DNA of 64,000 bases from Streptomyces angustmyceticus (GCF_019933235.1 NZ_CP082945.1:3410001-3474000); one strand, 5' to 3'. Numbered from the stretch's first letter, positions 19,265 to 29,706 are shown. Notes: generated by a model from the letters alone, not told the origin. Translations and numbers: made by a program.

Positions 19265-19530
19265 GGCGTCGAGCGTAATCCAAGTCGGCGTGGCGCCCTC
19301 TCCGGGTCCGGGACCTGGGCTTCTCGGCGTCGTTCGACGGTTCTCGCCAAATGAGTGGCGGTGGCGGCGGCGTCCTCGGACGCCGGGGCAGAGCGGGGTT
19401 CCCACGCCACGGCCGGGCAGGACGCCGGGATCACGGTGGAGACGGCGCGCTCGCCCGTGCAGCAGGAGGTGCCGCAGCCGGTGCCGCACTCGGCCCCCTG
19501 AGCGGCGCTGCCCCGGGGCGTAGGACCCAC
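19240..19530 (-). CDS. Possible small Cys-rich protein overlapping gpmA 5' end
   Basis: From GTG 19530 a 96-codon minus-strand frame shows strong third-position GC from about 19540 to 19370, including [21 protein letters not shown] and [11 protein letters not shown]. The N-terminal [10 protein letters not shown] cluster is unusual. Codon bias fades after about 19370, and the frame ends inside gpmA (24 bp overlap), crossing the predicted gpmA promoter. It may be a real short gene whose annotated end is too long, or GC-bias noise. I recognise no family. Confidence 0.35.
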   Translation of the reverse strand: MGPTPRGSAAQGAECGTGCGTSCCTGERAVSTVIPASCPAVAWEPRSAPASEDAAATATHLARTVERRREAQVPDPERAPRRLGLRSTPWPTHRTS

Positions 19531-19601
19531 CGCCGGACACGCGCACGGTCCCGTCCGCGGCCGTCCGCGGCGGCCGTCCGCGTCGTCGCGGGCGGGCAGG
19601 G

Positions 19602-20147
19602 CTACGCGGAGCGCTCGCGGGTCAGGTGGGCGAAGGCGTCCAGGTTGCGGGTGGACTCGCCGCGGGAGACGCGCCAGGCGTACTCCTTGCGGATGGCGCT
19701 GGCGAAGCCCATCTCCAGGAGGGTGTTGAAGCTGCCATCGGCGTTCTCCAGGACCGTGCCGAGGAGGCGGTCGAGTTCGTCGGGGGTGACGGCGGACAGC
19801 GGGAACTTGCCGACGAGGTAGACGTCGCCGAGCTTGTCGATCGCGTAACTCACGCCGTAGAGGCGGGTGTTGCGTTCGAGGAGCCAGCGGTGGACGGCCT
19901 CGTGGTTCTCGTCGGGGTGGCGGACGACGAAGGCGTTGAGGGAGAGGGAGTGCCTGCCGACGATGAGCGAACAGGTCGTGGAGAGCTTGCGGGTGCCGGG
20001 GAGCTTGACGACGTAGGTGCCGTCGGCGGGTGACTCCCATTCGAGTTCGGCGTCGGTCAGGGTCCGCTCGATCACGGCCTTGGCCCGCACCACCGCCTCG
20101 GCCGTGGTGCCGCCCGCCGCGTCGTTCTTCTCTCGCTCGTCACCCAT
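19602..20147 (-). CDS. YbjN domain protein
   Basis: A 181-aa soluble protein of the YbjN/secretion-chaperone-like fold, beginning MGDEREKND and containing the family core [51 protein letters not shown]. YbjN proteins resemble type III secretion chaperones in fold; their role in actinobacteria is unknown, though a linkage with mshA is common in Streptomyces as I recall. ATG 20147 overlaps the mshA stop by 8 bp. A TACGAT hexamer lies 7 bases upstream, so the gene may be both coupled to mshA and transcribed leaderless from its own start. Confidence 0.85.
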   Translation of the reverse strand: MGDEREKNDAAGGTTAEAVVRAKAVIERTLTDAELEWESPADGTYVVKLPGTRKLSTTCSLIVGRHSLSLNAFVVRHPDENHEAVHRWLLERNTRLYGVSYAIDKLGDVYLVGKFPLSAVTPDELDRLLGTVLENADGSFNTLLEMGFASAIRKEYAWRVSRGESTRNLDAFAHLTRERSA

Positions 20148-21510
20148 GGAGGGATCGTAGGTGACGGCGGTGTTCCTGCATGGCGTCGGTGTAGACATCG
20201 CCCGTGGCCGCGGCGGCGGTGTCCCAGCCGAAGGACTGGGCGTGCCGGGCGGCTTCGGTGCCCATCCGGGCGGGCAGGGCCGGGTCCGCGACGAAGCGGG
20301 CGAGCGCGCGGGCGTAGTCGGCCGGGTCGTGGCCGTCGACGAGGAAGCCGCTGACGCCGTCGCGCACGGCCACCGGCAGACCGCCGACCGCGGCCGCGAC
20401 GACCGGGGTGCCGCACGCCTGGGCCTCGATGGCGACCAGGCCGAAGGACTCGCTGTACGAGGGCATGACCAGCACGGAGGCGGCGCGGTACCAGTCGGCG
20501 AGCTGCTCCTGGCCGACCGGCGGGCGGAACTGCACCAGGTCGGCGATGCCGAGGCGGGCGGCCAGCTTCTGCAGCCCCTCGGGCTTGGCCAGGCCGCTGC
20601 CGCTGGGCCCGCCGACCACGGGCACCACCATCCGGGAGCGCAGCGAGGGGTCCTCGTCCAGCAGGGCGGCGGCCGCGCGCAGCAGGATGTCGGGGGCCTT
20701 CAGCGGCTGTATGCGGCCGGCGAACAGCGGGATGACCGCGTCCTGCGGCAGGCCCAGGCGGGCGCGGGCGGCGGCCCGGCTCTCGGCGACGTCGCCGCCG
20801 GCGGGCCGGAAGCGGTCGAGGTTGACGCCGGGGTGCACCACGGCGACCTTGCCGCGCTCGGCCTCGTAATGCCGGGCGAGTTCGTCCGCCTCGCCGGCGG
20901 TGTTGGCTATCAGGCGGTCGGCGGCCCGGACGATCTGCGTCTCGCCGATGACCCGGGCGGCCGGCTCGGGGGTGTCGCCGGCGGCCAGCGCGGCGTTCTT
21001 GACCTTGGCCATGGTGTGCATGGCGTGCACCAGCGGGACGCCCCAGCGCTCGGCGGCCAGCCAGCCGACATGGCCGGAGAGCCAGTAGTGGGAGTGCACC
21101 AGGTCGTAGTGGCCGGGGCGGTGGCCGGCCCAGGCCTGCATCACGCCATGGGTGAAGGCGCACAGCTGGGCGGGCAGCTCCTCCTTGGCCAGGCCCTCGT
21201 AGGGGCCGGCGTCCACATGCCGTACGAGGACGCCGGGGGCGAGCTCGACGGTCGGCGGGAGGGTGCCGGTGGTGGCACGGGTGAAGATCTCCACCTCGAT
21301 GTTGATCGAGGCGAGCTTCTTGGCCAGCTCGACGATGTAGACGTTCATGCCCCCGGCGTCGCCGGTGCCGGGCTGGTGCAGCGGGGAGGTGTGGACGCTG
21401 AGCATCGCCACCCGGCGCGGACGGCGCAGGCTGCCGGGCAGGCGCAGCCGGGACGGGCCCGGGAACTGGCCGTGGGGCCGACTGCGGAGCCGGGATGCGT
21501 ATGGGCTCAC
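20140..21510 (-). CDS. mshA: D-inositol-3-phosphate glycosyltransferase MshA
   Basis: A 456-aa GT4-family glycosyltransferase that joins GlcNAc from UDP-GlcNAc to 1-L-myo-inositol-1-phosphate, the first committed step of mycothiol synthesis. The inositol-phosphate site [12 protein letters not shown], the HSHYWLSG segment, the nucleotide motif [12 protein letters not shown] and the C-terminal [19 protein letters not shown] (E-x7-E) are clear. Residues 1-35 are an Arg/Pro-rich extension. GTG 21510 has AAGGAGGT 8 bases upstream. mshD lies 12 kb away in the same window, and cysS supplies the related cysteine chemistry. Confidence 0.95.
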   Translation of the reverse strand: MSPYASRLRSRPHGQFPGPSRLRLPGSLRRPRRVAMLSVHTSPLHQPGTGDAGGMNVYIVELAKKLASINIEVEIFTRATTGTLPPTVELAPGVLVRHVDAGPYEGLAKEELPAQLCAFTHGVMQAWAGHRPGHYDLVHSHYWLSGHVGWLAAERWGVPLVHAMHTMAKVKNAALAAGDTPEPAARVIGETQIVRAADRLIANTAGEADELARHYEAERGKVAVVHPGVNLDRFRPAGGDVAESRAAARARLGLPQDAVIPLFAGRIQPLKAPDILLRAAAALLDEDPSLRSRMVVPVVGGPSGSGLAKPEGLQKLAARLGIADLVQFRPPVGQEQLADWYRAASVLVMPSYSESFGLVAIEAQACGTPVVAAAVGGLPVAVRDGVSGFLVDGHDPADYARALARFVADPALPARMGTEAARHAQSFGWDTAAAATGDVYTDAMQEHRRHLRSLHG

Positions 21511-21750
21511 GTCGAGCTACCTCCTTGGCACGGGGCGGGCGGCGCGCCTCCGCACCCCTCCAACAACAGACCCCGGCCATCCATTTCCGTCCGGCGGGCT
21601 CCGGCCGTACTTTGCCAAAGCGTGACCAAGGGATGTGGCCAAGGGGCGGGATCGAGGGGCCTGGGCAGGCGGAAGGCACCGGGCCTCGGCGGACGGCTCA
21701 CCCGACCGCGGCGGACGGCGCTCCCCCGGCCACCCCATACCCTCGATGTC

Positions 21751-22674
21751 ATGGTCCGCCGCCCCGCCGTCTCCGGCGCCGCCCTGATACCCGCGCAGTC
21801 CCGGCCCCTGGGAAACGCCACCCGCGGGACCACCAACCCCAACCGCCTGCGCCGTATGGACCGCTGGATAGCGGCCGAGCACGGCGCCGCGCTGCGCCGC
21901 GCCGCCGACCCCGTGGCGGTCGACCTCGGCTACGGTGCCGCGCCCTGGACCGCGGTGGAGCTGCTGGGCCGGCTGCGTACGGTGCGCCCGGACGCCCGGG
22001 TCGTCGGCATAGAGATAGATCCGGCGCGGGTCGAGGCGGCCCGGCCGTACGAGCGGCCGGGGCTGGACTTCCTCCACGGCGGCTTCGAGGTGCCGCTGCC
22101 GGGGCAGCGGCGGCGGGCGCCGGTCCTCATCCGGGCCGCGAACGTGCTGCGGCAGTACGACGAGGACGAGGTGGCCGCCGTGTGGCAGCGGCTGTGCGCA
22201 CGGCTGGCGCCCGGCGGGCTGCTGGTCGAGGGCACCTGCGACGAGATAGGGCGGCGGCACGTGTGGGTGGCGCTGGGCCCCGAGGGTCCGCGCACGGTCA
22301 CCTTCGCCACCCGCCTCGGCTCCCTCCACACCCCCTCCGACCTGGCCGAACGCCTCCCCAAGGCGCTGATCCACCGCAATGTGCCGGGCGAGGGCGTGCA
22401 CGCCTTCCTCCGGGACTTCGACCGCGCCTGGGCCAGCGCCGCCCCGCTCGGCGCCCTCGGGGCCCGCCAGCGGTGGCGCGCCGCCGTACAGGCCCTGGCG
22501 GCGGACTGGCCGCTGACCGGCGACCCGCGGCGCCGGCGGCAGGGGGAGGTCACGGTGCGGTGGGAGGCGCTGGCGCCCAGGGGCGGGGCGGTGGGCGGTT
22601 GGGCCCTGTGGCGGCAGGCCCAAGCCTCTGTCACTGCCTCCGCCTCGGTCCCGGCCCCTGCCTCTGCCCCGTAA
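21751..22674 (+). CDS. Class I SAM-dependent methyltransferase
   Basis: A 307-aa protein with a Rossmann-type methyltransferase core: motif I appears as AVDLGYGAAPWTAVELLGRL, motif II as VVGIEIDPARVEAAR, and motif IV as VLIRAANVLRQYDEDEV. Motif I has YG-AA in place of the usual G-G-G. The C-terminal half (from LGSLHTPSDLAERLPKALIHRN) is an actinobacterial extension of unknown purpose. The substrate is not predictable. The gene is divergent from mshA with 240 bp between; a CATACC/TACCCT element 8-14 bases before ATG 21751 could drive a leaderless or short-leader transcript. Confidence 0.8.
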   Translation: MVRRPAVSGAALIPAQSRPLGNATRGTTNPNRLRRMDRWIAAEHGAALRRAADPVAVDLGYGAAPWTAVELLGRLRTVRPDARVVGIEIDPARVEAARPYERPGLDFLHGGFEVPLPGQRRRAPVLIRAANVLRQYDEDEVAAVWQRLCARLAPGGLLVEGTCDEIGRRHVWVALGPEGPRTVTFATRLGSLHTPSDLAERLPKALIHRNVPGEGVHAFLRDFDRAWASAAPLGALGARQRWRAAVQALAADWPLTGDPRRRRQGEVTVRWEALAPRGGAVGGWALWRQAQASVTASASVPAPASAP

Positions 22675-22780
22675 GGCGCCGCGCGGGACTGCACCCGGCG
22701 GCCGGGCCGTCGCGGTGCGTCGCCGTGCTTCGTGGGGTGTTGCCGGGTGTTGCCGGGTGTCGCCGTACGTCGTCGGGTCG

Positions 22781-23668
22781 CTACGCCGTCAGGACCGGCC
22801 GGCCCAGGGCGCCCAGTTCCCGCAGCCGTCGCTCCGTCGGTGACCCGCGCTCGGCCGTGTACGTCACGAGCGCCTGGTCGGCGTCGGTGGTCAGCCGGAA
22901 GCTCTCGAAGGTGAGCACCAGCTCGCCGACGTGCGGATGCTGGAGGGACTTGGTGCCGCACAGGCACTCGTGCACCGACTGCGTCTCCCAGATCCGCCGG
23001 AAGTCCCGGCTGTGCGCGAGGAGTTCGTTGACCACCTCGCAGATCCGCGGGTCCTCGGGGTGCCGCCCGCTCTCGGCGCGCAGGTTGCCGACCACCTCCA
23101 CGGCCTTGGCCTCCCAGTCCGGGTGCAGGGTGCGCGCGGCCGGGTCGAGGAAGACCAGCAGCGCGGTGTTGCGCCGGTCCGGGGCGAGTGCCGGGAGGTC
23201 GAAGGCGATCCGGCCGCCGAGCGCGTTCCAGGCCAGGATGTCCAGGCCGCGGCCGAGGACCATGGCCGGGACGGTGGTCTCCATCGCGTCCAGGAGCCGC
23301 TGGATCTCGGGGCGCACGGTCTGCCGGGGGCCGGCGCACGGGTCACCGTCCGGGCCCGTCGCCGCGCCGCCGTCCGCCGGGCGGCGCCGGGGTGCGGCGA
23401 TGTTGCGCAGGTAGGTCACCTCACCGCCGGACAGCCGCAGCGCCCCGGCGATCGCGTCCAGGACGGAGTCGGAGATCGCGGGCGCCCGGCCCTGTTCGAT
23501 GCGGGTGTAGTAGTCGACGCTGATGCCGGCGAGCTGGGCGACCTCCTCGCGCCGCAGCCCCCGCACCCGGCGGCGGCTGATCCCGCCGGGCAGGCCGAGC
23601 GCCGCCGGGTCGAGCGCCCCGCGGCGCGCCTTGAGGAACGAGCCGATCTCGATTTCCGCGTGCAGCAT
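22781..23668 (-). CDS. XRE-family transcriptional regulator (MmyB-like)
   Basis: A 295-aa regulator. The N-terminal helix-turn-helix covers about residues 25-85 (RGLRREEVAQLAGISVDYYTRIEQGRA), and the C-terminal region is the MmyB-type ligand-binding PAS-like domain (LDILAWNALGGRIAFDLPAL, VVGNLRAESGRHPEDPRICEVVNELLAHS). Such regulators commonly control a neighbouring divergent oxidoreductase. Here the aldo/keto reductase gene starts 230 bp away in the opposite direction and is the probable target. ATG 23668 has only a close GGAG; alternative starts upstream are less family-like. Confidence 0.9.
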   Translation of the reverse strand: MLHAEIEIGSFLKARRGALDPAALGLPGGISRRRVRGLRREEVAQLAGISVDYYTRIEQGRAPAISDSVLDAIAGALRLSGGEVTYLRNIAAPRRRPADGGAATGPDGDPCAGPRQTVRPEIQRLLDAMETTVPAMVLGRGLDILAWNALGGRIAFDLPALAPDRRNTALLVFLDPAARTLHPDWEAKAVEVVGNLRAESGRHPEDPRICEVVNELLAHSRDFRRIWETQSVHECLCGTKSLQHPHVGELVLTFESFRLTTDADQALVTYTAERGSPTERRLRELGALGRPVLTA

Positions 23669-23898
23669 CGCTCCAGTATGCGGCGCACGGCCGGTTGGGT
23701 GGTTCCGCCGGACCCAGGCTGTGACGGGCCTGGTCCGCTCCCCGTAGGGGCAGCAGGGTGGTGCACGGGCACCGCGGGGGGCGCCCCGGGGACCGCTCCG
23801 GCACGCCCCTGAGCACCCCCGGACGCACCCTGAGAGCATCCGCCTCTCGCCCCCCGTACGCCCCGCACACCTCGCACACCTCGTACAAGGAGCAGCTC

Positions 23899-24906
23899 AT
23901 GCGGCGCAGGATCCTCGGTGGCACCGGCATCTCGGTCAGCGAGTACGCGCTCGGCGCGATGATGCTCGGCGCCTGGGGCAACACCGGTCACGACGACTGC
24001 GTACGGATCGTGCACCGCGCGCTGGACGCCGGTATCAACGTCGTGGACACCGCGGACGTGTACGCGGCGGGCGAGTCCGAGGAGATCGTCGGCAAGGCGC
24101 TCAAGGGGCGCCGCGACGACGTCGTCCTGGCCACGAAGTTCTTCAACCCGATGGGGCCGGACGCCAACCACGGCGGCAACTCCCGGCGTTGGATCATGCG
24201 CGCGGTGGAGGACAGCCTGCGCCGGCTGAACACCGACTACCTCGACCTCTACCAGGTGCACCGCCCCGACCCCGCCACGGACATCGACGAGACGCTCTCC
24301 GCGCTCTCGGACCTCGTACGGTCCGGCAAGGTACGGGCGATCGGCACCTCGACCTTCCCCGCCGAGCACCTCGTCGAGGCGCACTGGACGGCCGAGCGCC
24401 GCGGCCACCTCCGCTTCCGCACCGAGCAGCCGCCGTACTCGATGCTGGCGCGCGGTGTGGAGAGCGCGGTGCTGCCGACCGCGCAGCGCTACGGCATGGG
24501 GGTGCTGACCTGGGGTCCGCTCAGCGCGGGCTGGCTCTCCGGCCGCGCCCTCTCGGCCAGTTCGCGCGCCGGGCTGGAGTCCCAGAAGTTCGATCTCTCG
24601 GTCCCGGAGAACGCCCGCAAGGCGGAGGCCGTCGGCGCGCTGTCGGAGGTCGCGGCGCAGGCGGGCCTGACGCTGCCGCATCTGGCGACCGCCTTCGTGC
24701 GGGCCCATCCGGCGGTGACGTCGGTGATCATCGGGCCGCGCACCCTCGACCAGCTCGACAGCCTGCTGGACGGCGCCGACGTGACGCTCGACGCGGACGT
24801 GCTGGACCGGATCGACGCCATCGTGCCGCCCGGCACCGACCTCAACCCCGCCGACAGCTACTACCAGGCACCGGCCCTCGCGGACGCGTCCTTGCGCCGG
24901 CGCTGA
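23899..24906 (+). CDS. Aldo/keto reductase
   Basis: A 335-aa NADPH-dependent reductase of the AKR superfamily. The catalytic tetrad is visible as Asp and Tyr in VVDTADVYAAGESEE, Lys in VVLATKF and His in LYQVHRPD. The cofactor end shows SVIIGPRTLDQLDSLL. A strong AAGGAG lies 8 bases before ATG 23899. The substrate is unknown; the divergent XRE regulator probably controls it, for example in response to an electrophile or aldehyde. Confidence 0.92.
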   Translation: MRRRILGGTGISVSEYALGAMMLGAWGNTGHDDCVRIVHRALDAGINVVDTADVYAAGESEEIVGKALKGRRDDVVLATKFFNPMGPDANHGGNSRRWIMRAVEDSLRRLNTDYLDLYQVHRPDPATDIDETLSALSDLVRSGKVRAIGTSTFPAEHLVEAHWTAERRGHLRFRTEQPPYSMLARGVESAVLPTAQRYGMGVLTWGPLSAGWLSGRALSASSRAGLESQKFDLSVPENARKAEAVGALSEVAAQAGLTLPHLATAFVRAHPAVTSVIIGPRTLDQLDSLLDGADVTLDADVLDRIDAIVPPGTDLNPADSYYQAPALADASLRRR

Positions 24907-25060
24907 CCGGGGCGTCTCCGGCGGGGGCCCGGCGTGCGGATTGTCCGGGAAAAGAATCGCTTCGGATTGTTCCTTATGCATTCCAGGAACGCCGGACCGC
25001 CGCCGACGGCCCCGCCGACGACGCCGCCCGAACCGGGCACAAACCGGAACCGGACACAAA

Positions 25061-25089
25061 GAAGCCCCTCACCCGTGGCGAGGGGCTTC
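25061..25089 (-). terminator. lsr2 terminator
   Basis: GAAGCCCCTC (25061-25070) pairs with GAGGGGCTTC (25080-25089). On the minus strand the stem is followed by TTTGTG. It starts 17 bp beyond the lsr2 stop: a classical intrinsic terminator. Confidence 0.9.
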
Positions 25090-25106
25090 CGGTTTATCCA
25101 AAAAAT

Positions 25107-25433
25107 TCACTTGGCCTTTTGATACGCCTCACGAATCTCGGCGGGCACGCGCCCGCGGTCGCTGACGTTGTAGCCGCTCGACTTCGCCCAGGCCCGGATC
25201 GCGGCGGTGTCCTCACTGGCGGCCGCGGCGGCCTTGCGCGGCTTACGGCCCTTGCCGGTCTTGCGCCCGGCCTTCAAGAACGGGCCGACGGCTTCCAGCA
25301 GCTGGTCGTAGCTGTCCGGACTCAAATCGATCTCGTAAGTCACACCGTCAAGAGAAAGCGTGTGGGTGGCGGCCTCGGTGGACTCTTCGCCCGTGAGGTC
25401 GTCCGTGTAGATGGTGATTACCTTCTGTGCCAT
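25107..25433 (-). CDS. Lsr2-family nucleoid-associated protein (LsrL-like)
   Basis: A 108-aa H-NS-like DNA-bridging protein. The N-terminal oligomerisation domain is MAQKVITIYTDDLTGEESTEAATHTLSLDGVTYEIDLSPD, followed by a Lys/Arg/Ala-rich linker. The C-terminal DNA-binding domain (TAAIRAWAKSSGYNVSDRGRVPAEIREAYQKA) carries the RGR minor-groove motif. Lsr2 silences AT-rich and horizontally acquired genes, including antibiotic clusters, in Streptomyces. The N-terminal sequence with DDLTGEESTE makes me think of the second paralogue LsrL rather than the main Lsr2; this is from memory. A 208-bp leader region precedes it. Confidence 0.93.
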   Translation of the reverse strand: MAQKVITIYTDDLTGEESTEAATHTLSLDGVTYEIDLSPDSYDQLLEAVGPFLKAGRKTGKGRKPRKAAAAASEDTAAIRAWAKSSGYNVSDRGRVPAEIREAYQKAK

Positions 25434-25641
25434 GCAGGCAGTCTAAACCCCTGAAATTGAGCAGCCGGCTCTTTCCGCGGCCCCCTGGTGCGACGAACTG
25501 GCTGCCGGTAATGCCCCGGCTTTCCACAACCGGGGGCGGAAGCCGCCCGTAAGCCGCCCGAAGACCGCCGCGGAGCCCCGGAATCCCCCGGCCGATGACA
25601 GGGTCCAGGGGGCCAAGTCGGGTCTCAGGCCGAGCGCCGCC

Positions 25642-26061
25642 TCACGCCAGATGCAGCGCCGCGAGCAGGGCGTCCACGAGGGGGCGGTCGCGTTCCTGGG
25701 TGAGGAGGTGGCGGGCGTCGGCGGGCGGGAGCCAGAGCAGGCGGTCGACCTCGCGGTTGGGGGTGAAGGCGCCGGCTACCGCCTCGGCCGCCCAGTAACG
25801 GACCTGCTTGGGGCGGCCGTCGACGAGGTAGCAGGAGGTGGGCAGCGGCGCGCCCGGACGGCAGTCCATGCCGGTCTCCTCGGCCACCTCGCGGACCGCG
25901 CCGGCCAGCGCGTCCTCGCCGCGCTTCAGCTTGCCCTTGGGGTGGGACCAGTCGTCGTACTTGGGCCGGTGGACGAGCGCGATCTCCAGCCCGTCCTCGG
26001 ACGCCGCGCGGCGCCACAGGACGCAGCCCGCCGCACGCACAGTCTTCTGAGGCACTGTCAC
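25642..26061 (-). CDS. NUDIX hydrolase (MutT-like)
   Basis: A 139-aa Nudix protein. The Nudix box GKLKRGEDALAGAVREVAEETGM fits Gx5Ex7REUxEExGU exactly. The N-terminal AAGCVLWRR strand and WSHPKGKL segment are typical of MutT1-like enzymes that act on dinucleoside polyphosphates or oxidised nucleotides. It has no fused phosphatase domain and is the third gene behind ppk and the CHAD gene, so a role in polyphosphate or nucleotide-polyphosphate turnover is reasonable inference. GTG 26061 was chosen; GTG 26055 is also possible. Confidence 0.88.
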   Translation of the reverse strand: MTVPQKTVRAAGCVLWRRAASEDGLEIALVHRPKYDDWSHPKGKLKRGEDALAGAVREVAEETGMDCRPGAPLPTSCYLVDGRPKQVRYWAAEAVAGAFTPNREVDRLLWLPPADARHLLTQERDRPLVDALLAALHLA

Positions 26062-26165
26062 ATCATCGCTCCTCTCCGTCCGCTCTCCGCGCGTCGCGTC
26101 CTGCCGCCCTTCTCGTGTCCCGCCGTCCTCCGTCCTCTGCCGTCCGCCCTGTGTCCCCTCGGTCC

Positions 26166-27440
26166 TCAGCCCCGGCGCTCCGGGGTCCGCGGCAGCCAGA
26201 CCCGGCCGAAGGCGAAGCGGGCCGCCTCGACCTCGTGCCGCTGGTCGGCGTGCAGCACCCCGAGGGCGTACGCCGTGGCCGGGGCGATCCGGGGAGTGCG
26301 GGCCGCGGCGGCGGCAGCGGCGGCGGCCTCCGCGGCGTCCCGGTGCCAGGCCAGCGCCCGGCCGGCCTCCGCCAGCCGGAAGTCGGCGCACTCCGGCGCG
26401 ATGACCTCGCGGGCGTAGCGGCTCAGCCGCACCAGCAGCCGCACCTGGTGCCAGGGGGTGTCCTGGCGCTGGTCGGCGGCGAGCGCGGCGGCGTTGTACG
26501 GGTAGCCGGCGCGGGAGAGCGGCAGTGCGGCGACCGCCTCGGTGAGCTGTCGGTGCGCCTGCTCGGCGAGCGGGGGCAGGGCCTCGGCGGCCGGCAGCTC
26601 GCCCGCCGTACCGGCCAGCGGAGCCTCGGAGGCGAGCACCGCCACCGAGTCGGCGACGGCGTGGAAGCGCGACGAGCCGAGGGCCTGCAGCGCGGCGGAG
26701 TGGGCGCGGGTGCGGGCGAGGGTGAGCTGGCGGTCGAGCAGGGCCCCGGCGCGTGCGGCACCGGCCGACAGCGCGCCGTCGGGATCGGGGTCGCCGGCGG
26801 CAGCGGAGGAGGACGGGGCGGCGGACGCGGCGCCGGGCCCGGTGGCCGTACGGTCCCCGCGTTTGCCCCGTTCCGCGCGGCCCTGGCGGTCGGGGCGCTC
26901 GGGCCGCTCCCCGCGGCCGGTCAGGCGTTGCAGCGCCGTCATCAGCCGCTCGCGGCGGGAGGCGCAGGCCTGTTCGCGGGCCAGGGAGCCGGAGAGCCAG
27001 CCGAGTTCGGAGCGGAGCTGGTCGGCCCAGACCTCGTCGGTCAGCGGCCGGAAGGTGTGCAGGGTGGCGCTGATGCGGCGGGCGGCCCGCCGCAGCTGCC
27101 GGGCGGCCTCACCGGCGCCCTCCGCGTCCGAGCCGCTCTCCCGGTGCAGCCGCAGGCTGCGCAGGAAGTCCGCGGACTGCTGGTGCAGATAGCCGGCGAG
27201 CACCTCCTCGGCCGTGCGGCCGGCGAGGACGGCGCCGGTCTCGGGGCCGGCACCTTCGTCACCCGGACCGTGGGGCGTCATCGGCCGGTACGCGGCGTCG
27301 TCCGGTCCCGGTGTGCCGTCGTCCGCGCCGTACGGGCCGTCCACCACCGCGGACCGGGCTCCGCGTGCCGGGCCGGGCTCGTATCCGGTTCCGAGGAGGC
27401 CCGCGGCCCCTCCGGTCGGCTGGTCATGTCGCTGGGCCAC
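26166..27440 (-). CDS. CHAD domain protein (polyphosphate-associated)
   Basis: A 424-aa protein. Residues 1-65 are a disordered Gly/Pro/Asp leader. The CHAD domain follows as two helical-bundle halves with conserved basic residues ([38 protein letters not shown], then [34 protein letters not shown]). An Ala/Arg/Glu insertion of about 80 residues separates them. CHAD domains bind polyphosphate through lysine/arginine surfaces. The gene starts at GTG 27440, overlapping the 3' end of ppk by 17 bp, which supports coupled expression and a polyphosphate role. Confidence 0.92.
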   Translation of the reverse strand: MAQRHDQPTGGAAGLLGTGYEPGPARGARSAVVDGPYGADDGTPGPDDAAYRPMTPHGPGDEGAGPETGAVLAGRTAEEVLAGYLHQQSADFLRSLRLHRESGSDAEGAGEAARQLRRAARRISATLHTFRPLTDEVWADQLRSELGWLSGSLAREQACASRRERLMTALQRLTGRGERPERPDRQGRAERGKRGDRTATGPGAASAAPSSSAAAGDPDPDGALSAGAARAGALLDRQLTLARTRAHSAALQALGSSRFHAVADSVAVLASEAPLAGTAGELPAAEALPPLAEQAHRQLTEAVAALPLSRAGYPYNAAALAADQRQDTPWHQVRLLVRLSRYAREVIAPECADFRLAEAGRALAWHRDAAEAAAAAAAAARTPRIAPATAYALGVLHADQRHEVEAARFAFGRVWLPRTPERRG

Positions 27441-29706
27441 GCCGGCGCCTCCGGGCGTCGATGAGCATTTCCTGAATGTTGCGCAGCGGGGCGCCGTCCG
27501 CGTCCACCGCGTGCCGGGTCCAGTCGCCCTCCGGGCCCAGGTGCCAGGAGGACGTGGTGTCCGCCATCCCCGTCTCCAGCATCCGGTTGAGGGAGGCGCG
27601 GTGCGCCGGGTCGGTGACCCGCACCAGCGCCTCGATCCGGCGGTCGAGGTTGCGGTGCATCATGTCGGCGCTGCCCAGCCACACTTCGGGCTCGCCGCCG
27701 TTGCCGAAGACGAAGACCCGGGAGTGCTCCAGGAAGCGGCCGAGGATGCTGCGGACGCGGACGTTCTCGCTCAGGCCGGGTACTCCCGGGCGCAGCGCGC
27801 AGATGCCGCGCACCCAGACGTCGACCGGCACTCCGGCCTGGGAGGCGCGGTAGAGCGCGTCGATGACGGCCTCGTCGACCATCGAGTTGACCTTGATGCG
27901 GACGTAGGCGGGCCCGCCCGCGCGCTGGCTGGCGATCTCCTTGTTGATGCGCTGTATCAGGCCGTCCCGCAGGGACTTGGGGGCGACCAGGAGACGGCGG
28001 TAGGTCTCGCGGCGGGAGTAGCCGGAGAGCCGGTTGAAGAGGTCCGAGAGGTCGGCGCCGACCTGCGGGTCGGCGGTCAGCAGGCCGAGGTCCTCGTAGA
28101 GCCGGGCCGTCTTGGGGTGGTAGTTGCCGGTGCCGACATGGGAGTAGCGGCGCAGCATCTCGCCTTCCTGGCGGACCACGAGCGAGAGCTTGGAGTGGGT
28201 CTTCAGGCCGACCAGGCCGTAGACCACGTGGCAGCCGGACTCCTCCAGCTTGCGCGCCCACTTGATGTTGGCCTGCTCGTCGAAGCGGGCCTTGATCTCG
28301 ACGAGGACGAGGACCTGCTTGCCGGACTCCGCGGCGTCGATCAGGGCGTCCACGATGGGCGAGTCGCCGGAGGTGCGGTAGAGCGTCTGCTTGATCGCGA
28401 GCACGTCCGGGTCGGCGGCGGCCTGCTCCAGGAACGCCTGCACGGAGGTGGAGAAGGAGTCGTAGGGGTGGTGGAGGAGGACGTCGCGGGCGCGCAGGGC
28501 GGCGAAGATGTCCGGGGCGGACGCCGACTCCACCTCGGCGAGGTCGCGGTGGGTGCCGGCGACGAACTTGGGGTACTTCAGCTCGGGCCGGTCCAGCGCG
28601 CCGATCCCGAAGAGGCCGGTCAGGTCCAGCGGGCCGGGCAGCGGGTAGACCTCGGCGTCGGAGATCTTCAGCTCCTGGACGAGCAGGTCGAGCACCGCGG
28701 GGTCGATGGACTCCTCGACCTCCAGGCGCACCGGCGGCCCGAAGCGCCGCCGCATCAGCTCCTTCTCCAGGGCCTGCAGGAGGTTCTCCGCGTCGTCCTC
28801 CTCCACCTCCAGGTCCTCGTTGCGGGTGACCCGGAACATGTGGTGCGCGCGCACCTCCATGCCGGGGAACAGCTCCTCCAGGTGGGCGGCGATGACGTCC
28901 TCGATGGGGACGTAGCGCTGCGGGGAGGCCTCCAGGAAGCGGGAGAGCAGCGGCGGCACCTTGACCCGCGCGAAGTGGTCGTGGCCGCTGACCGGGTTGC
29001 GCACGACGACGGCGAGGTTCAGCGAGAGGCCGGAGATGTACGGGAAGGGGTGCGCCGGGTCCACGGCCAGGGGCGTGAGCACCGGGAAGATCTGCTGCCG
29101 GAAGAGGGTGAACAGGCGGGCCTGCTCCTTCTCGGTCAGCTCGGGCCAGCGGATCAGGTGAATGCCCTGGTCGGCCAGCTCGGGGGCGACGTCCTGCTGG
29201 AAGCAGGCGGCGTGCCGGGCCATGAGTTCGCGCGAGCGGGTCCAGATCAGGTCCAGCACCTCGCGGGGCTGGAGTCCGGACGCGGAGCGGGTGGCGACGC
29301 CGGTGGCTATCCGTCGCTTGAGTCCGGCCACCCGGACCATGAAGAACTCGTCGAGGTTGCTGGCGAAAATCGCCAGGAAGTTCGCCCGTTCGAGGAGGGG
29401 GGTGGCCGGGTCCTCGGCCAGTTCCAGCACCCGCTCGTTGAAGGCCAGCCAGCTGCGCTCACGGTCCAGGAACCGGTCGCCGGGCAGCTCCTCGCCGTCC
29501 GCGCCCACCACGCCCTCGTCCTCGTACGCGTCGGGGTCGGCGTCCAGGTCGGGCTCCAGGCCGGGCACCGTGCCCCGGACCGCCTGCGGGCGGTGCGCGG
29601 CGATCGAACCCACGGACGGCTGGGCCGACGGCGCCGCGGCCCGCGGGGGCTGCGGGGTCGGCGTCTCGGGCTGAGCCTGTGCCTGAGCGCTGGGCTGCTG
29701 GTTCAT
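27424..29706 (-). CDS. ppk: Polyphosphate kinase 1
   Basis: A 760-aa PPK1 that reversibly polymerises the gamma-phosphate of ATP into polyphosphate. Domain order is N-terminal ([22 protein letters not shown]), H domain, and the two C-terminal catalytic domains. [19 protein letters not shown], the phospho-histidine segment [19 protein letters not shown] and [19 protein letters not shown] are intact. The first 75 residues are a Gln/Pro/Asp-rich extension. ATG 29706 (MNQQPS) was chosen since the upstream frame is not coding-like. ppk is under PhoP control in S. lividans as far as I recall. Here the upstream DNA has at best weak PHO-like repeats. Confidence 0.96.
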   Translation of the reverse strand: MNQQPSAQAQAQPETPTPQPPRAAAPSAQPSVGSIAAHRPQAVRGTVPGLEPDLDADPDAYEDEGVVGADGEELPGDRFLDRERSWLAFNERVLELAEDPATPLLERANFLAIFASNLDEFFMVRVAGLKRRIATGVATRSASGLQPREVLDLIWTRSRELMARHAACFQQDVAPELADQGIHLIRWPELTEKEQARLFTLFRQQIFPVLTPLAVDPAHPFPYISGLSLNLAVVVRNPVSGHDHFARVKVPPLLSRFLEASPQRYVPIEDVIAAHLEELFPGMEVRAHHMFRVTRNEDLEVEEDDAENLLQALEKELMRRRFGPPVRLEVEESIDPAVLDLLVQELKISDAEVYPLPGPLDLTGLFGIGALDRPELKYPKFVAGTHRDLAEVESASAPDIFAALRARDVLLHHPYDSFSTSVQAFLEQAAADPDVLAIKQTLYRTSGDSPIVDALIDAAESGKQVLVLVEIKARFDEQANIKWARKLEESGCHVVYGLVGLKTHSKLSLVVRQEGEMLRRYSHVGTGNYHPKTARLYEDLGLLTADPQVGADLSDLFNRLSGYSRRETYRRLLVAPKSLRDGLIQRINKEIASQRAGGPAYVRIKVNSMVDEAVIDALYRASQAGVPVDVWVRGICALRPGVPGLSENVRVRSILGRFLEHSRVFVFGNGGEPEVWLGSADMMHRNLDRRIEALVRVTDPAHRASLNRMLETGMADTTSSWHLGPEGDWTRHAVDADGAPLRNIQEMLIDARRRRRGPAT

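Noticed and set aside
20161..22674. An 837-codon plus-strand frame running through the mshA region
   Set aside because: Up to about 21750 it is antisense to the well-conserved mshA and has no family match; only the part from ATG 21751, the methyltransferase, is real.
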